Source: Reinekea forsetii (GTDB taxonomy: Bacteria > Pseudomonadota > Gammaproteobacteria > Pseudomonadales > Natronospirillaceae). From it: DNA of 64,000 nucleotides. Location of the stretch: NCBI RefSeq assembly GCF_018860385.1, contig NZ_JAHKPH010000008.1:267424-331423 (forward strand), given 5' to 3'. This document shows, one piece after another, positions 51,591-59,824 of the stretch. The notes under the pieces are model-generated. The model was given only the letters and a program-made list of their open reading frames with translations. It ran no database searches and was not told the DNA's origin. The position numbers and the translations under genes are program-made. The first letter of the stretch is position 1. The number at the start of each line of letters is the position of its first letter.

Positions 51591-52640
51591 CTATTTATCC
51601 TTATAATGGTGCGTGCTTAGTGCTTTTAGCTTTTCTGCAGCTTGCTCTGGTGTTAAATCGCGCTGGGGTTCGGCTAACATTTCGTAACCCACCATAAATT
51701 TTTTCACCGAAGCGCTGCGCAGCAATGGCGGGTAAAAGTGTGCGTGCAACTGCCAGTAGGGCGCGTCTTTTAAATGAGTAGGCGCACCATGCCAACCCAT
51801 AGAATAAGGAAAAGAAGTATTAAACAGATTGTCATACTTAGTGGTTAGCACTTTGATGGCATCGGCTAAGCTTTTCTTTTCTTTTTCTGTTAACTGATGA
51901 AAGTGTGAAACTTGGCGTAACCTCGGCATGAGCAATGTTTCAAACGGCCATGAAGCCCAATACGGAACGACGACGATCCAGTCATGGTTTTTATAGACCG
52001 TACGAACGTTATTGGTATCTTCTTTTTGTGCGTATTCCAGTAGCAGGTTTTTTTGATAAGCCTGATAGTACTGGGTTTGTTGCTGAGACTCTTTTTTGGG
52101 CAAGGTAGGAATACTTGAATTCGCCCAAATTTGTCCATGAGGGTGGGGTTGAGAGCAACCCATCGCAGCCCCTTTATTCTCAAATATTTGAACCCACTGA
52201 AAGCGTTTAGAAAGTTCAATGTATTGTTGAGTCCAAGTCTCGACAACACTCAGAAGCTGAGAGTGGGTCAATTCCGGTAGCGTTTTACTGTGGTCTGGAC
52301 TGAAGCAAATAACATGCGCCTCGCCAGTTTCAGCCTTCAACTGAAAGAGCGGGTCTTGTGATTGCGGGCTATCGGGTGAATCAGCTTGCAGGGCGGCAAA
52401 ATCATTTTGAAAAACAAAGGGTCCATTGTAATTTGGGTTAACATCACCAGAGATACGTTTATTGCCTGGACATAAAAAGCAATTTTCATCATGGGCCGGT
52501 AGTTGAGGCTCGTTGATTGGCTCACTTTGTCCTTGCCACGGGCGCTTTGCCCGATGAGGTGACACCAAAACCCATTCATCGGTCAGTGGATTACGTCTTT
52601 TATGGGCGTGATCGGCTGGATCAAATTTATCTTGGCTCAC
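51591..52640 (-). CDS. galT: Galactose-1-phosphate uridylyltransferase
   Basis: The 349-residue enzyme exchanges UMP between UDP-glucose and galactose 1-phosphate. It has the catalytic HPH in [12 protein letters not shown], an N-terminal zinc cysteine pair (CFLCPG), and [12 protein letters not shown] near the end. The start is GTG at 52640 with AGGATAGG upstream. It is the first gene of galT-galK-galM-(secreted protein), divergent from the galR gene with two palindromes in the 135-bp gap. No galE is in the window. Confidence 0.97.
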   Translation of the reverse strand: MSQDKFDPADHAHKRRNPLTDEWVLVSPHRAKRPWQGQSEPINEPQLPAHDENCFLCPGNKRISGDVNPNYNGPFVFQNDFAALQADSPDSPQSQDPLFQLKAETGEAHVICFSPDHSKTLPELTHSQLLSVVETWTQQYIELSKRFQWVQIFENKGAAMGCSQPHPHGQIWANSSIPTLPKKESQQQTQYYQAYQKNLLLEYAQKEDTNNVRTVYKNHDWIVVVPYWASWPFETLLMPRLRQVSHFHQLTEKEKKSLADAIKVLTTKYDNLFNTSFPYSMGWHGAPTHLKDAPYWQLHAHFYPPLLRSASVKKFMVGYEMLAEPQRDLTPEQAAEKLKALSTHHYKDK

Positions 52641-52682
52641 GGATTTTGCCTATCCTTTATTTTTTTCGTGATTTTACTTTAT

Positions 52683-52698
52683 TTGAAAACGTTTTCAA
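52683..52698. promoter_or_regulatory. LacI-family operator O1 before galT
   Basis: TTGAAAAC-GTTTTCAA is a perfect 16-bp palindrome with the central CG typical of LacI/GalR-family sites. It lies 43 bases before the galT start. Confidence 0.72.
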
Positions 52699-52736
52699 TA
52701 GTTATTTTCTTGAGATAGTGCCAATATTAGTTCAGT

Positions 52737-52756
52737 ATTTGAAACCTGTTTCAAAT
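52737..52756. promoter_or_regulatory. LacI-family operator O2 before galR
   Basis: ATTTGAAAC (52737-52745) and GTTTCAAAT (52748-52756) are perfect 9-bp arms around CT. The centres of O1 and O2 are 56 bp apart. O2 ends 19 bases before the repressor ATG, so it probably autoregulates. Confidence 0.68.
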
Positions 52757-52775
52757 GAGCTTAAACGGAGTGTGA

Positions 52776-53777
52776 ATGGCCAATATTAAAGACGTCGCCA
52801 AGGCTGCAGGGGTTTCTGTTTCTACGGTTTCTCGTGTGATCAATGATTCAGCCTCGGTTGTGCCAGAAAAAAAAGAAGCCGTCTTAAAAGCCATGGACGA
52901 ATTAAAGTACCAGCCCAATACACTTGCTAGAGCGCTGGTTAATAACAGATCCGATTGTATTGGCCTGTTAGTCGGTGAAATCGAATCGCCTTTTTTCGGA
53001 CAGTTAATGGCAGGTGTTCACCGTAAGGTTATGGAAGCGGGCAAGCATGTGATTGTGACGGCGGGTTATCATAAGCCAGATCTAGAGCGCAGCTCGATTC
53101 GTTTTCTCCAAGAAAGACGCTGCGATGCCCTCATTATTCATTCTAAAGCATTACCCGATGAAGAGCTTATAGAGCTGTTTCAACAAGATACGCCGGTGAT
53201 GATCATTAACCGTTTAATCCCTGGCTGGGAAGATCATTGTGTGTTTTTAGATAATGAATATGGCGCCTATTTGGCAACTCGGCACCTCATTCAAAAGGGT
53301 CACAAAAAGATTGCCTATATTGGCACCAATATAGAAATTGAAGATGGCAATCATCGCGTAAAGGGGTATTCGAAAGCCTTGCAAGAAGCCGGCATAGAAG
53401 TAGACGATCGAGCAATTGTGAAGGCTTTCCCCGACGAAGAGGGTGGGCATTCAGCCATGTCTGAAGTGCTTCAACGCAATTTGGGCGTAACGGCCGTCTT
53501 TTCTTACAATGACGCGATGGCTGCGGGTGCCATGCTTATGATGCAAGACGCCGGTTTAGACATTCCTGAGAAGGTATCTATCGTGGGCTTTGATGACATC
53601 ATATTAGCGCGTGTTCTGAAGCCGCACCTTACGACGATCCGATACCCAGTGAATGAAATGGGCGCTTTGGCGGCGCAATTAGTGTTGCATCGATTAGATG
53701 AGCGTTACCAAAAAATTGAACAACCGCTAAGGTTTACCCCTCGGTTGATTGAGCGGCAATCGGTGTTGAGTATTTAA
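52776..53777 (+). CDS. galR: GalR/GalS-type LacI family repressor
   Basis: The 333-residue regulator closely follows GalS/GalR: a helix-turn-helix IKDVAKAAGVSVSTVSRVIN at the N-terminus and hinge helix LARALVNNRSD, then a periplasmic-binding-fold effector domain (CIGLLVGEIESPFFGQLM, YNDAMAAGAMLMM, IVGFDDIILARVLKPHLTTIRYP). It is divergent from galTKM with two operators between, so it should repress both genes until galactose binds. The start ATG has a GGAGTG upstream. Confidence 0.93.
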   Translation: MANIKDVAKAAGVSVSTVSRVINDSASVVPEKKEAVLKAMDELKYQPNTLARALVNNRSDCIGLLVGEIESPFFGQLMAGVHRKVMEAGKHVIVTAGYHKPDLERSSIRFLQERRCDALIIHSKALPDEELIELFQQDTPVMIINRLIPGWEDHCVFLDNEYGAYLATRHLIQKGHKKIAYIGTNIEIEDGNHRVKGYSKALQEAGIEVDDRAIVKAFPDEEGGHSAMSEVLQRNLGVTAVFSYNDAMAAGAMLMMQDAGLDIPEKVSIVGFDDIILARVLKPHLTTIRYPVNEMGALAAQLVLHRLDERYQKIEQPLRFTPRLIERQSVLSI

Positions 53778-53854
53778 ACCAAACAAGGCTGCGTATTCTG
53801 CCTTTCATGGTTCGTGATACACTTAGCCAAGTTGATTCGTTTAGAAAGGTTCCT

Positions 53855-54655
53855 ATGATTGGCGTGTTTGATTCTGGTATTGGTGGGCTAACCGTACTTT
53901 CAAGTATTTATAAACTTATGCCTGAATCGCCGCTTATTTATGTGGCCGATCAAGCGCACGCTCCTTATGGCAGTTTATCCGATGCACTTTTATTGGAGCG
54001 TTGCCGGCTTATAACGAGTTGGCTTGAAGCACAGGGCTGCACTTTAGTTGTCATTGCTTGCAATACCGCGACCGCCATGGCGATAGATACCCTGAGAAAA
54101 GAGTTTACCGTACCCATTGTTGGGGTAGAGCCGGGTATTAAACCCGCGGCGATTTCCAGCCAAAGTCGATGCGTGGGTATTTTAGCCACAGAAAACACCG
54201 TGGCTTCTGGGCGTTATAAACGGCTATTAGAACGCTTCATGCCTACCGTCTCAATTGCTAGCCAAGGTTGTCCTGGCTTGGCCGATGCCATTGAGCAAGG
54301 GTCACATTCTATCGATTCGTTGTTACAAAAATACAGTAAGCCTTTGTTGCAAGCAGGTGCAGATCAAATTGTGCTGGGCTGTACGCATTATCCCTTGGTT
54401 TTGCAACGGCTCCAAAAAATAGTCGGGAATAAGATTAACATTATTGATACCAGTGATGCTGTCGCTTTAGAGGTGCAAAGGCGCTATAACGCGACAACCA
54501 GCCAAAGTGGTCACCCTACAAGCCACATTGCGTTGTTTACCACCGGTGGTCAAACCGCCATCAATAGAATTGTGGCAACCTATGCCGAATTATCTTGGCT
54601 GGCTGATTTACCCGTTCAGTATTGCGCATTATCAGACCTTGCTGAACAGCCATAA
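53855..54655 (+). CDS. murI: Glutamate racemase
   Basis: The 266-residue enzyme supplies D-glutamate for peptidoglycan. Both catalytic cysteines are evident: VVIACNTATAMAID and VLGCTHYPLVLQRL. The N-terminal MIGVFDSGIGGLTVL is the family start. I prefer the ATG at 53855, with AAAGG 5 bases upstream, over an in-frame ATG at 53807; the shorter protein has the usual length. Confidence 0.95.
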   Translation: MIGVFDSGIGGLTVLSSIYKLMPESPLIYVADQAHAPYGSLSDALLLERCRLITSWLEAQGCTLVVIACNTATAMAIDTLRKEFTVPIVGVEPGIKPAAISSQSRCVGILATENTVASGRYKRLLERFMPTVSIASQGCPGLADAIEQGSHSIDSLLQKYSKPLLQAGADQIVLGCTHYPLVLQRLQKIVGNKINIIDTSDAVALEVQRRYNATTSQSGHPTSHIALFTTGGQTAINRIVATYAELSWLADLPVQYCALSDLAEQP

Positions 54656-54739
54656 GTCACAATAATTGAGCCGCTACTTGGGTTCTGAGTAACGACCCGC
54701 ATAATGAATCTCTCTCGCCATCACGCACAAGGAAGCCCT

Positions 54740-56563
54740 ATGACACAATCTGCTTCGTCGGCTCAAACTGAGGCCGAAACCAAAGACAGCGCTGACCCGT
54801 TGTCTCCCCCACCGAGTAATAAAAATGTCTCCAGCTTTTTAGCGGCTTTGTGGCCCTATCTATCTCGCTATAAGAAAGTCATGTTGGGGGCCGCTACGGC
54901 CTTAGTTATTACCGCAATGATGAGTTTATTGTTAGGGCAGGGCGTGCGACTGGTCATCGATGAAGGCATCGGTGCTGAATCGATGTCATCGCTAAATGCC
55001 ATGCTTGGTGTGGTCATGATCATGGTCGTCGTCATGGCGGTAGGTACCTTTATAAGATTTTATTTAGTAACTTGGTTGGGCGAACGAATTTCAGCAGATA
55101 TCCGCAATGATGTGTTTAAACACCTTGTACGTTTGCATCCAAGTTATTTCGAAGAGAACCAATCGGGTGAAATCATGTCTCGATTAACCACCGATACCAC
55201 ATTGCTGCAATCGATAATCGGTTCCAGTTTATCTTTTGCGTTACGCAACGCATTAACGGTGTCGGGCGGTCTTATCATGCTTTTTGTCACCAACTTAAAG
55301 TTAACCTCTGTTGTGCTGCTGGGTGTTCCTGCGGTCATTGTGCCTGCACTTTGGATGGGCAAACGCGTCCGTAATTTAAGCCGTGAAAGCCAAGACACTG
55401 TAGCCGATGTCGGTTCCTACGCAGGTGAAATTATCCGTCAGGTGAAAACGGTTCAATCCTATTCGCGTGAGCGCTTTGAAATAGACGCCTTTGGTCAAGA
55501 AGTAGATAAAGCCTTTAACGTCGCCAAAAAACGCATACTCACAAGGTCCACCTTATTAGCCATTGTCATTTTTCTTTCCTTTACCGCGATCGCTTCAATG
55601 GTTTGGGTCGGAGGTTACGATGTGATGAATGGCAATATGACGGCAGGTGAGTTAGCCGCCTTTGTGTTTTACGCTCTCATGGTTGCTTTCGGTGTCGCGG
55701 GTGTCTCGGAAGTTTATGGTGAAATCCAGCGCGCTGCAGGCGCAACCGAGCGTTTAATGGAGCTATTAGGCGAGCAGACCTTAATCACTGACCCGGAACA
55801 ACCAGAATCGCTTCAAAAAGAGGTTAACCCTCATTTAGCGTTATCGGGCGTCACTTTTGCGTATCCGAGCCGATTGGATAAACCCTCACTCAATAACGTT
55901 TCGTTAGAAATTGCTCGTGGTGAAACTATTGCTTTGGTCGGACCGAGTGGCGCCGGGAAGTCGACCCTGTTTGAATTGCTGTTGCGATTTTATGACCCGC
56001 AACAAGGGCAAATAAATCTATTTGGTTCTAATATAAAAGACATTCGTTTAGAAGATTTACGCACCAATATGGCGTTGGTACCGCAACAACCCGTACTTTT
56101 TAGTAAAGACGTTTGGTATAACATTCGTTATGGCAAACCAGATGCAACGGATGAAGAAGTCATTAACGCGGCAAAAGCCGCATTTGCCTACGATTTTATA
56201 ATGGAACTTCCAAATGGTTTTTCTAGCCACCTTGGGGAAAACGGTGTGCGGTTAAGTGGCGGGCAAAAACAACGCATCGTGATTGCGCGTGCCATTCTAA
56301 ACGATCCGGAAATACTTTTATTGGATGAAGCGACCAGTGCATTAGATGCACAAAGTGAATATGAAGTTCAAAAAGCGCTCGATAGCCTTATGGAAAATAG
56401 AACGACGTTAATCATCGCGCATCGTTTAGCGACAGTCTTAGGGGCAGATCGAACAGTGGTGTTAGACAAAGGCACGGTTGTGGCCCAAGGCACGCATGAT
56501 TCGTTGATTGAAACTTCAACCCTGTACAAGCGCTTAGCTGACTTACAATTTGGCGAAAGCTAA
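54740..56563 (+). CDS. ABC exporter, MsbA-like half-transporter
   Basis: The 607-residue protein fuses a six-helix membrane domain (about residues 35-325, with RLVIDEGIGAESMSSLNAMLG and GEIMSRLTTDTTLLQSIIGSSLSFALRN) to an ATPase domain (Walker A VGPSGAGKST near 405, LSGGQKQRIVIARAIL, Walker B LLLDEATSALD, IAHRLATVL). It works as a homodimer. The family includes lipid and drug exporters; the substrate is not predictable. ATG 54740 has AAGGA 8 bases upstream and is preferred over ATG 54704. It lies between murI and dapB. Confidence 0.92.
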   Translation: MTQSASSAQTEAETKDSADPLSPPPSNKNVSSFLAALWPYLSRYKKVMLGAATALVITAMMSLLLGQGVRLVIDEGIGAESMSSLNAMLGVVMIMVVVMAVGTFIRFYLVTWLGERISADIRNDVFKHLVRLHPSYFEENQSGEIMSRLTTDTTLLQSIIGSSLSFALRNALTVSGGLIMLFVTNLKLTSVVLLGVPAVIVPALWMGKRVRNLSRESQDTVADVGSYAGEIIRQVKTVQSYSRERFEIDAFGQEVDKAFNVAKKRILTRSTLLAIVIFLSFTAIASMVWVGGYDVMNGNMTAGELAAFVFYALMVAFGVAGVSEVYGEIQRAAGATERLMELLGEQTLITDPEQPESLQKEVNPHLALSGVTFAYPSRLDKPSLNNVSLEIARGETIALVGPSGAGKSTLFELLLRFYDPQQGQINLFGSNIKDIRLEDLRTNMALVPQQPVLFSKDVWYNIRYGKPDATDEEVINAAKAAFAYDFIMELPNGFSSHLGENGVRLSGGQKQRIVIARAILNDPEILLLDEATSALDAQSEYEVQKALDSLMENRTTLIIAHRLATVLGADRTVVLDKGTVVAQGTHDSLIETSTLYKRLADLQFGES

Positions 56564-56659
56564 ACAGTATTCCGTATAAGTCACTTTACTCGTTAAGGTG
56601 GCTTTAATAAGCTTTAACGTCTGTTCGGATCTTCATTCAAAAAAATTCAGAGGTATGTT

Positions 56660-57388
56660 GTGATCAAGGTTTTAGTAAACGGTGCAAATGGGCGCATGGG
56701 CTCGGAAGTGGTTAACGCCATTACCCACGATGCGCAATTAGAGTTAGTAGGGGCCATTGACCGCGACACCAATTTGGCCAGTGCTATTCAAGAATTATCC
56801 CCTCAAGTAGTGGTCGATTTCACCATTGCCTCAGCAGGTTTTGAAAATACCAAAACTATTATCAATGCTGGCGTGTGCCCTGTTGTTGGAACCAGTGGGT
56901 TTCAAGAAGCCCAAGTCAATGAATTAAAAGCGTTAGCTGCTGAGAAAGAACTAGGGGGTTTAATTGCCCCGAATTTTTCAGTGGGCGCTGTGTTAATGAT
57001 GAAGTTTGCAGCCGAAGCGGCTAAATATTTGCCCGATGTCGAAGTCATTGAAGCACACAGTACGCAAAAGGAAGAAAGCCCTTCGGGTACTGCCTTAAGA
57101 ACGGCCGAGATGATCGCCCAAGCTAGAACGCGTTCCGCAGAAAAGACCAGCGATAAAGAACTTATCGAAGGCGCTCGAGGCGCGACATTGCACGAAGTTC
57201 CGCTGCATTCTATTCGCCTACCAGGCGTCGTTGCGCAGCAAACAGTGATGTTTGGTGGCTTATCTGAGACATTAAAAATAGAGCATAATTCGCAACATCG
57301 CAGTTCGTTTATGCCGGGTGTTTGCTTAGCTTGTAAAAAGGTCGTCGATGAGCAAGAGCTGCATTATGGTTTAGAATACCTGCTATAA
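56660..57388 (+). CDS. dapB: 4-Hydroxy-tetrahydrodipicolinate reductase, short type
   Basis: The 242-residue enzyme of the lysine/diaminopimelate pathway has the NAD(P)H loop VNGANGRMGSEV, VVGTSGFQ, the catalytic stretch EVIEAHSTQKEESPSGTALR and SFMPGVCLAC. It is about 25 residues shorter than E. coli DapB, and HSIRLPGVVAQQTVMFGG is more like Gram-positive and cyanobacterial versions. It is not next to carAB, the usual gammaproteobacterial context, so a second copy or transfer is possible. No strong Shine-Dalgarno precedes the ATG. Confidence 0.9.
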   Translation: MIKVLVNGANGRMGSEVVNAITHDAQLELVGAIDRDTNLASAIQELSPQVVVDFTIASAGFENTKTIINAGVCPVVGTSGFQEAQVNELKALAAEKELGGLIAPNFSVGAVLMMKFAAEAAKYLPDVEVIEAHSTQKEESPSGTALRTAEMIAQARTRSAEKTSDKELIEGARGATLHEVPLHSIRLPGVVAQQTVMFGGLSETLKIEHNSQHRSSFMPGVCLACKKVVDEQELHYGLEYLL

Positions 57389-57398
57389 CCTTAACCTA

Positions 57399-57428
57399 AG
57401 GCGCTTTCCTTGTTCTGGGTGAGCGCCT
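57399..57428. repeat. Inverted repeat after dapB, weak terminator
   Basis: AGGCGCT (57399-57405) and AGCGCCT (57422-57428) pair around 16 bases; only a poor T-run follows. It may weakly end dapB transcription. Confidence 0.35.
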
Positions 57429-57461
57429 AATAGAGTCTGTTTTAACCTCATAACTTTCTAC

Positions 57462-57477
57462 TTTAGTTTTTTCTAAT
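57462..57477. promoter_or_regulatory. One-mismatch copy of the ATTAG-N6-CTAAT palindrome
   Basis: TTTAG-TTTTTT-CTAAT at 57462-57477 differs from the sulfur-operon palindrome by one base. It lies 112 bases before the second SulP start. A one-mismatch match is expected a few times in 64 kb, so this is weaker than the other two. Confidence 0.35.
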
Positions 57478-57588
57478 ATATGCTATTATCTCTCTCAGAT
57501 TATCTATTAGAGCCGTGAGCGGCTATGTTTAAAGTAGGCCAATTGCTTGAATTAAACGTAGCTCGGCTATTTAAAGTGAGGATTTAGG

Positions 57589-59319
57589 GTGAAAGCATTA
57601 GAAAGAATTCAAGGCAGCGACCTTATGCAGGGCGTTATAGCCTTGGTAACCACTGGGCGATACGGTAAAAAGCTGCTCATTAGCGACATTAACGCCGCTA
57701 TTATTGTAACGTTAATGCTTATACCGCAAAGTTTAGCCTATGCGTTAGTGGCCGGTTTGCCGCCGGAGGCCGGTTTGTATGCGTCTATTCTTCCACTAAT
57801 AGCCTATGCGTTTTTTGGTACCAGTGCGGCATTGGCGGTTGGGCCGGTGGCGATTGTGAGTTTATTGACCGCCAATACCTTAATGCCAATAGCCGACGTC
57901 GGTACCGATGAATACATGCAGTTAGCATTGTTATTGGCCGCTATGGTTGGCGCTATGTACTTTATCATGGGCGTTTTCCGATTAGGGTTTATTACTCAGT
58001 TATTGAGTTACCCAGTGATGAAAGGCTTTATTACAGCCTCTTCTTTGTTGATTATTATTGGCCAAATAAAGCCGTTAACAGGCATTTATATGTCTCGTGG
58101 AAACCTAATAGAGCGTTTCCATACACTCGATCTAAGTACGTTCCACAGTGTATCGAGCATCATGGGTGTCAGTGCCATGTTGTTGCTATTTTGGACACGT
58201 TCAAAGCAAGGAATTGCGATCACAAACCGGCTCTTTGGCACTTTCGCAACTCTTTCCAGAAGATTGATTCCAATGTTGTTGATATTGGTAGCCGCCGTGT
58301 TAACTGCGTTATTGTCACTCGATACCAAAGGGGTTGCCACCGTTGGGCTATTGCCTAAAGGGTTACCCAGTTTGCAATTGCCAGTATTTGATCTCGGGCT
58401 GATCAGTCAACTGATGCTGCCTGCCTTTATCATCACCTTAATAGGGATGACAGAATCTATTGCGGTTGGTCAAACGCTAGGCGCAGTAAAGCGTCAGCGC
58501 ATCAATCCGAATCGTGAATTACTTGGTTTAGGTGCGGCCAATATTGCGGCCGGATTTAGTGGTGGCTTCCCCGTGACCGGTGGTATGGCTCGTTCGGTGG
58601 TTAATGCCGACGCTGGTGCAGAAACCCCAATTGCGGGTGCGTTGACCGCCGTATTTTTAAGCTTAGGCATTTTGTTTTTAACGCCGTGGTTATCTTATAT
58701 TCCTATTCCAGTTTTGGCAGCCACCATTATTGTCGCAGTGAGCCAGTTATTAGAGTTTCCATCGATGGCGACATTGCTTCGAATGAATCGTATTGATGGC
58801 GGTATCAGCTGGATCACAGCCATTTTAGTCTTGGTTTGGGAGGTTGAAGCGGGCTTGCTGGTAGGCGTTATTTTATCGGTATTGTCATTGTTAGCCAATC
58901 ATCGTCAGCCTTATATGGCCGAGCTTGGGTTAATTCCCAATACCGAGCGATTCAAAAATATCAAGCATGCTCAAACAGAAACCTTGCCCAATACTTTATT
59001 ACTTCGTGTTGACGAGAGCTTAACGTTTTTAAACGCCGGAGTAATTGAGCAAGCATTCTTGCAGCGCGTATCTGAAAACGATGAATTGAAAAACTTAGTC
59101 ATCGTCGCCTCAGGTATTCACACTGTAGATGCCAGTGGTGCCAGTATGCTAAAACGGTTTTGCCAAGAAATGGATGCGGCTAATATCAAGCTATATTTAA
59201 CCGATGTAAAGGTACCTTTAGCAAGAAAATTAAAAGCGTATGATGTGTTTAAGCGACGACCAGAAGCGATGGAGTATCCGACGATTGAGCTTTATAAAAA
59301 GCTTCAATCGTCGAATTAA
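57589..59319 (+). CDS. SulP family anion permease with STAS domain
   Basis: The 576-residue SulP permease has the first conserved helix ISDINAAIIVTLMLIPQSLAYALVAGLPPEAGLYAS, GGFPVTGGMARSVVNADAGAETPIAG, and a STAS domain (about 450-560) with VIVASGIHTVDASGASMLKRF. The start is GTG at 57589 with GAGG upstream. SulP members move sulfate, bicarbonate or other anions; sequence alone does not decide. The STAS domain lies in the cytoplasm. It is convergent with the gcv operon, 6 bases apart. Confidence 0.93.
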   Translation: MKALERIQGSDLMQGVIALVTTGRYGKKLLISDINAAIIVTLMLIPQSLAYALVAGLPPEAGLYASILPLIAYAFFGTSAALAVGPVAIVSLLTANTLMPIADVGTDEYMQLALLLAAMVGAMYFIMGVFRLGFITQLLSYPVMKGFITASSLLIIIGQIKPLTGIYMSRGNLIERFHTLDLSTFHSVSSIMGVSAMLLLFWTRSKQGIAITNRLFGTFATLSRRLIPMLLILVAAVLTALLSLDTKGVATVGLLPKGLPSLQLPVFDLGLISQLMLPAFIITLIGMTESIAVGQTLGAVKRQRINPNRELLGLGAANIAAGFSGGFPVTGGMARSVVNADAGAETPIAGALTAVFLSLGILFLTPWLSYIPIPVLAATIIVAVSQLLEFPSMATLLRMNRIDGGISWITAILVLVWEVEAGLLVGVILSVLSLLANHRQPYMAELGLIPNTERFKNIKHAQTETLPNTLLLRVDESLTFLNAGVIEQAFLQRVSENDELKNLVIVASGIHTVDASGASMLKRFCQEMDAANIKLYLTDVKVPLARKLKAYDVFKRRPEAMEYPTIELYKKLQSSN

Positions 59320-59325
59320 GTTCGA

Positions 59326-59823
59326 TTACTTAGTGTCGACCATCAGATCGGGCGATAAGTTTTCTAAAGCTTGAATGACATTTTCTAAAGTCTGATCTTC
59401 GGTTAATGCAAATTCAATCATGGCCTTAAAAATGACGCCGCCGCTCATCGAAGCGGGGGCGATTTTTGTTTGCAAATCTATGACGTTAGCGTGTTGACCG
59501 GCCAAAGCATCGGTCACTTCTCTCACGATACCAGGACGGTCGTTCCCGACCACCTCAATAACATGACCGGTGTTATGGCCTTCACCTGTTTCGCCCATTT
59601 CAATGGAAACATTTAAACCATCTTCTTTAAGGTTTTGAAGGGCTAATGAAAGTGCTTCAAAATTAGCTTCTGGCACTTCAACACGAACGATACCCGCAAA
59701 TTTTCCAGCCATGGTAGCCAGGCGACTTTCCAGCCAGTTGCCCTGGTGAGCGGCAATTTCACGTGCTAAACGCTCGGCAATGCCGGTGCGGTCGTTCGCC
59801 ATTATCGTCAGTATAAATTCCAT
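59326..59823 (-). CDS. gcvR: GcvR-like ACT domain regulator
   Basis: The 165-residue protein is two ACT domains: MEFILTIMANDRTGIAERLAREIAAHQGNWLESRL then VIEVVGNDRPGIVREVTDALAGQHANVIDLQTK. Such proteins bind amino acids; GcvR in E. coli binds glycine and represses the glycine cleavage operon by antagonising GcvA. The ATG at 59823 is one base after the gcvP stop with GGAGAG upstream, so it is co-transcribed as the last gene of gcvT-gcvH-gcvP. In E. coli gcvR is elsewhere. Confidence 0.83.
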   Translation of the reverse strand: MEFILTIMANDRTGIAERLAREIAAHQGNWLESRLATMAGKFAGIVRVEVPEANFEALSLALQNLKEDGLNVSIEMGETGEGHNTGHVIEVVGNDRPGIVREVTDALAGQHANVIDLQTKIAPASMSGGVIFKAMIEFALTEDQTLENVIQALENLSPDLMVDTK

Positions 59824-59824
59824 C

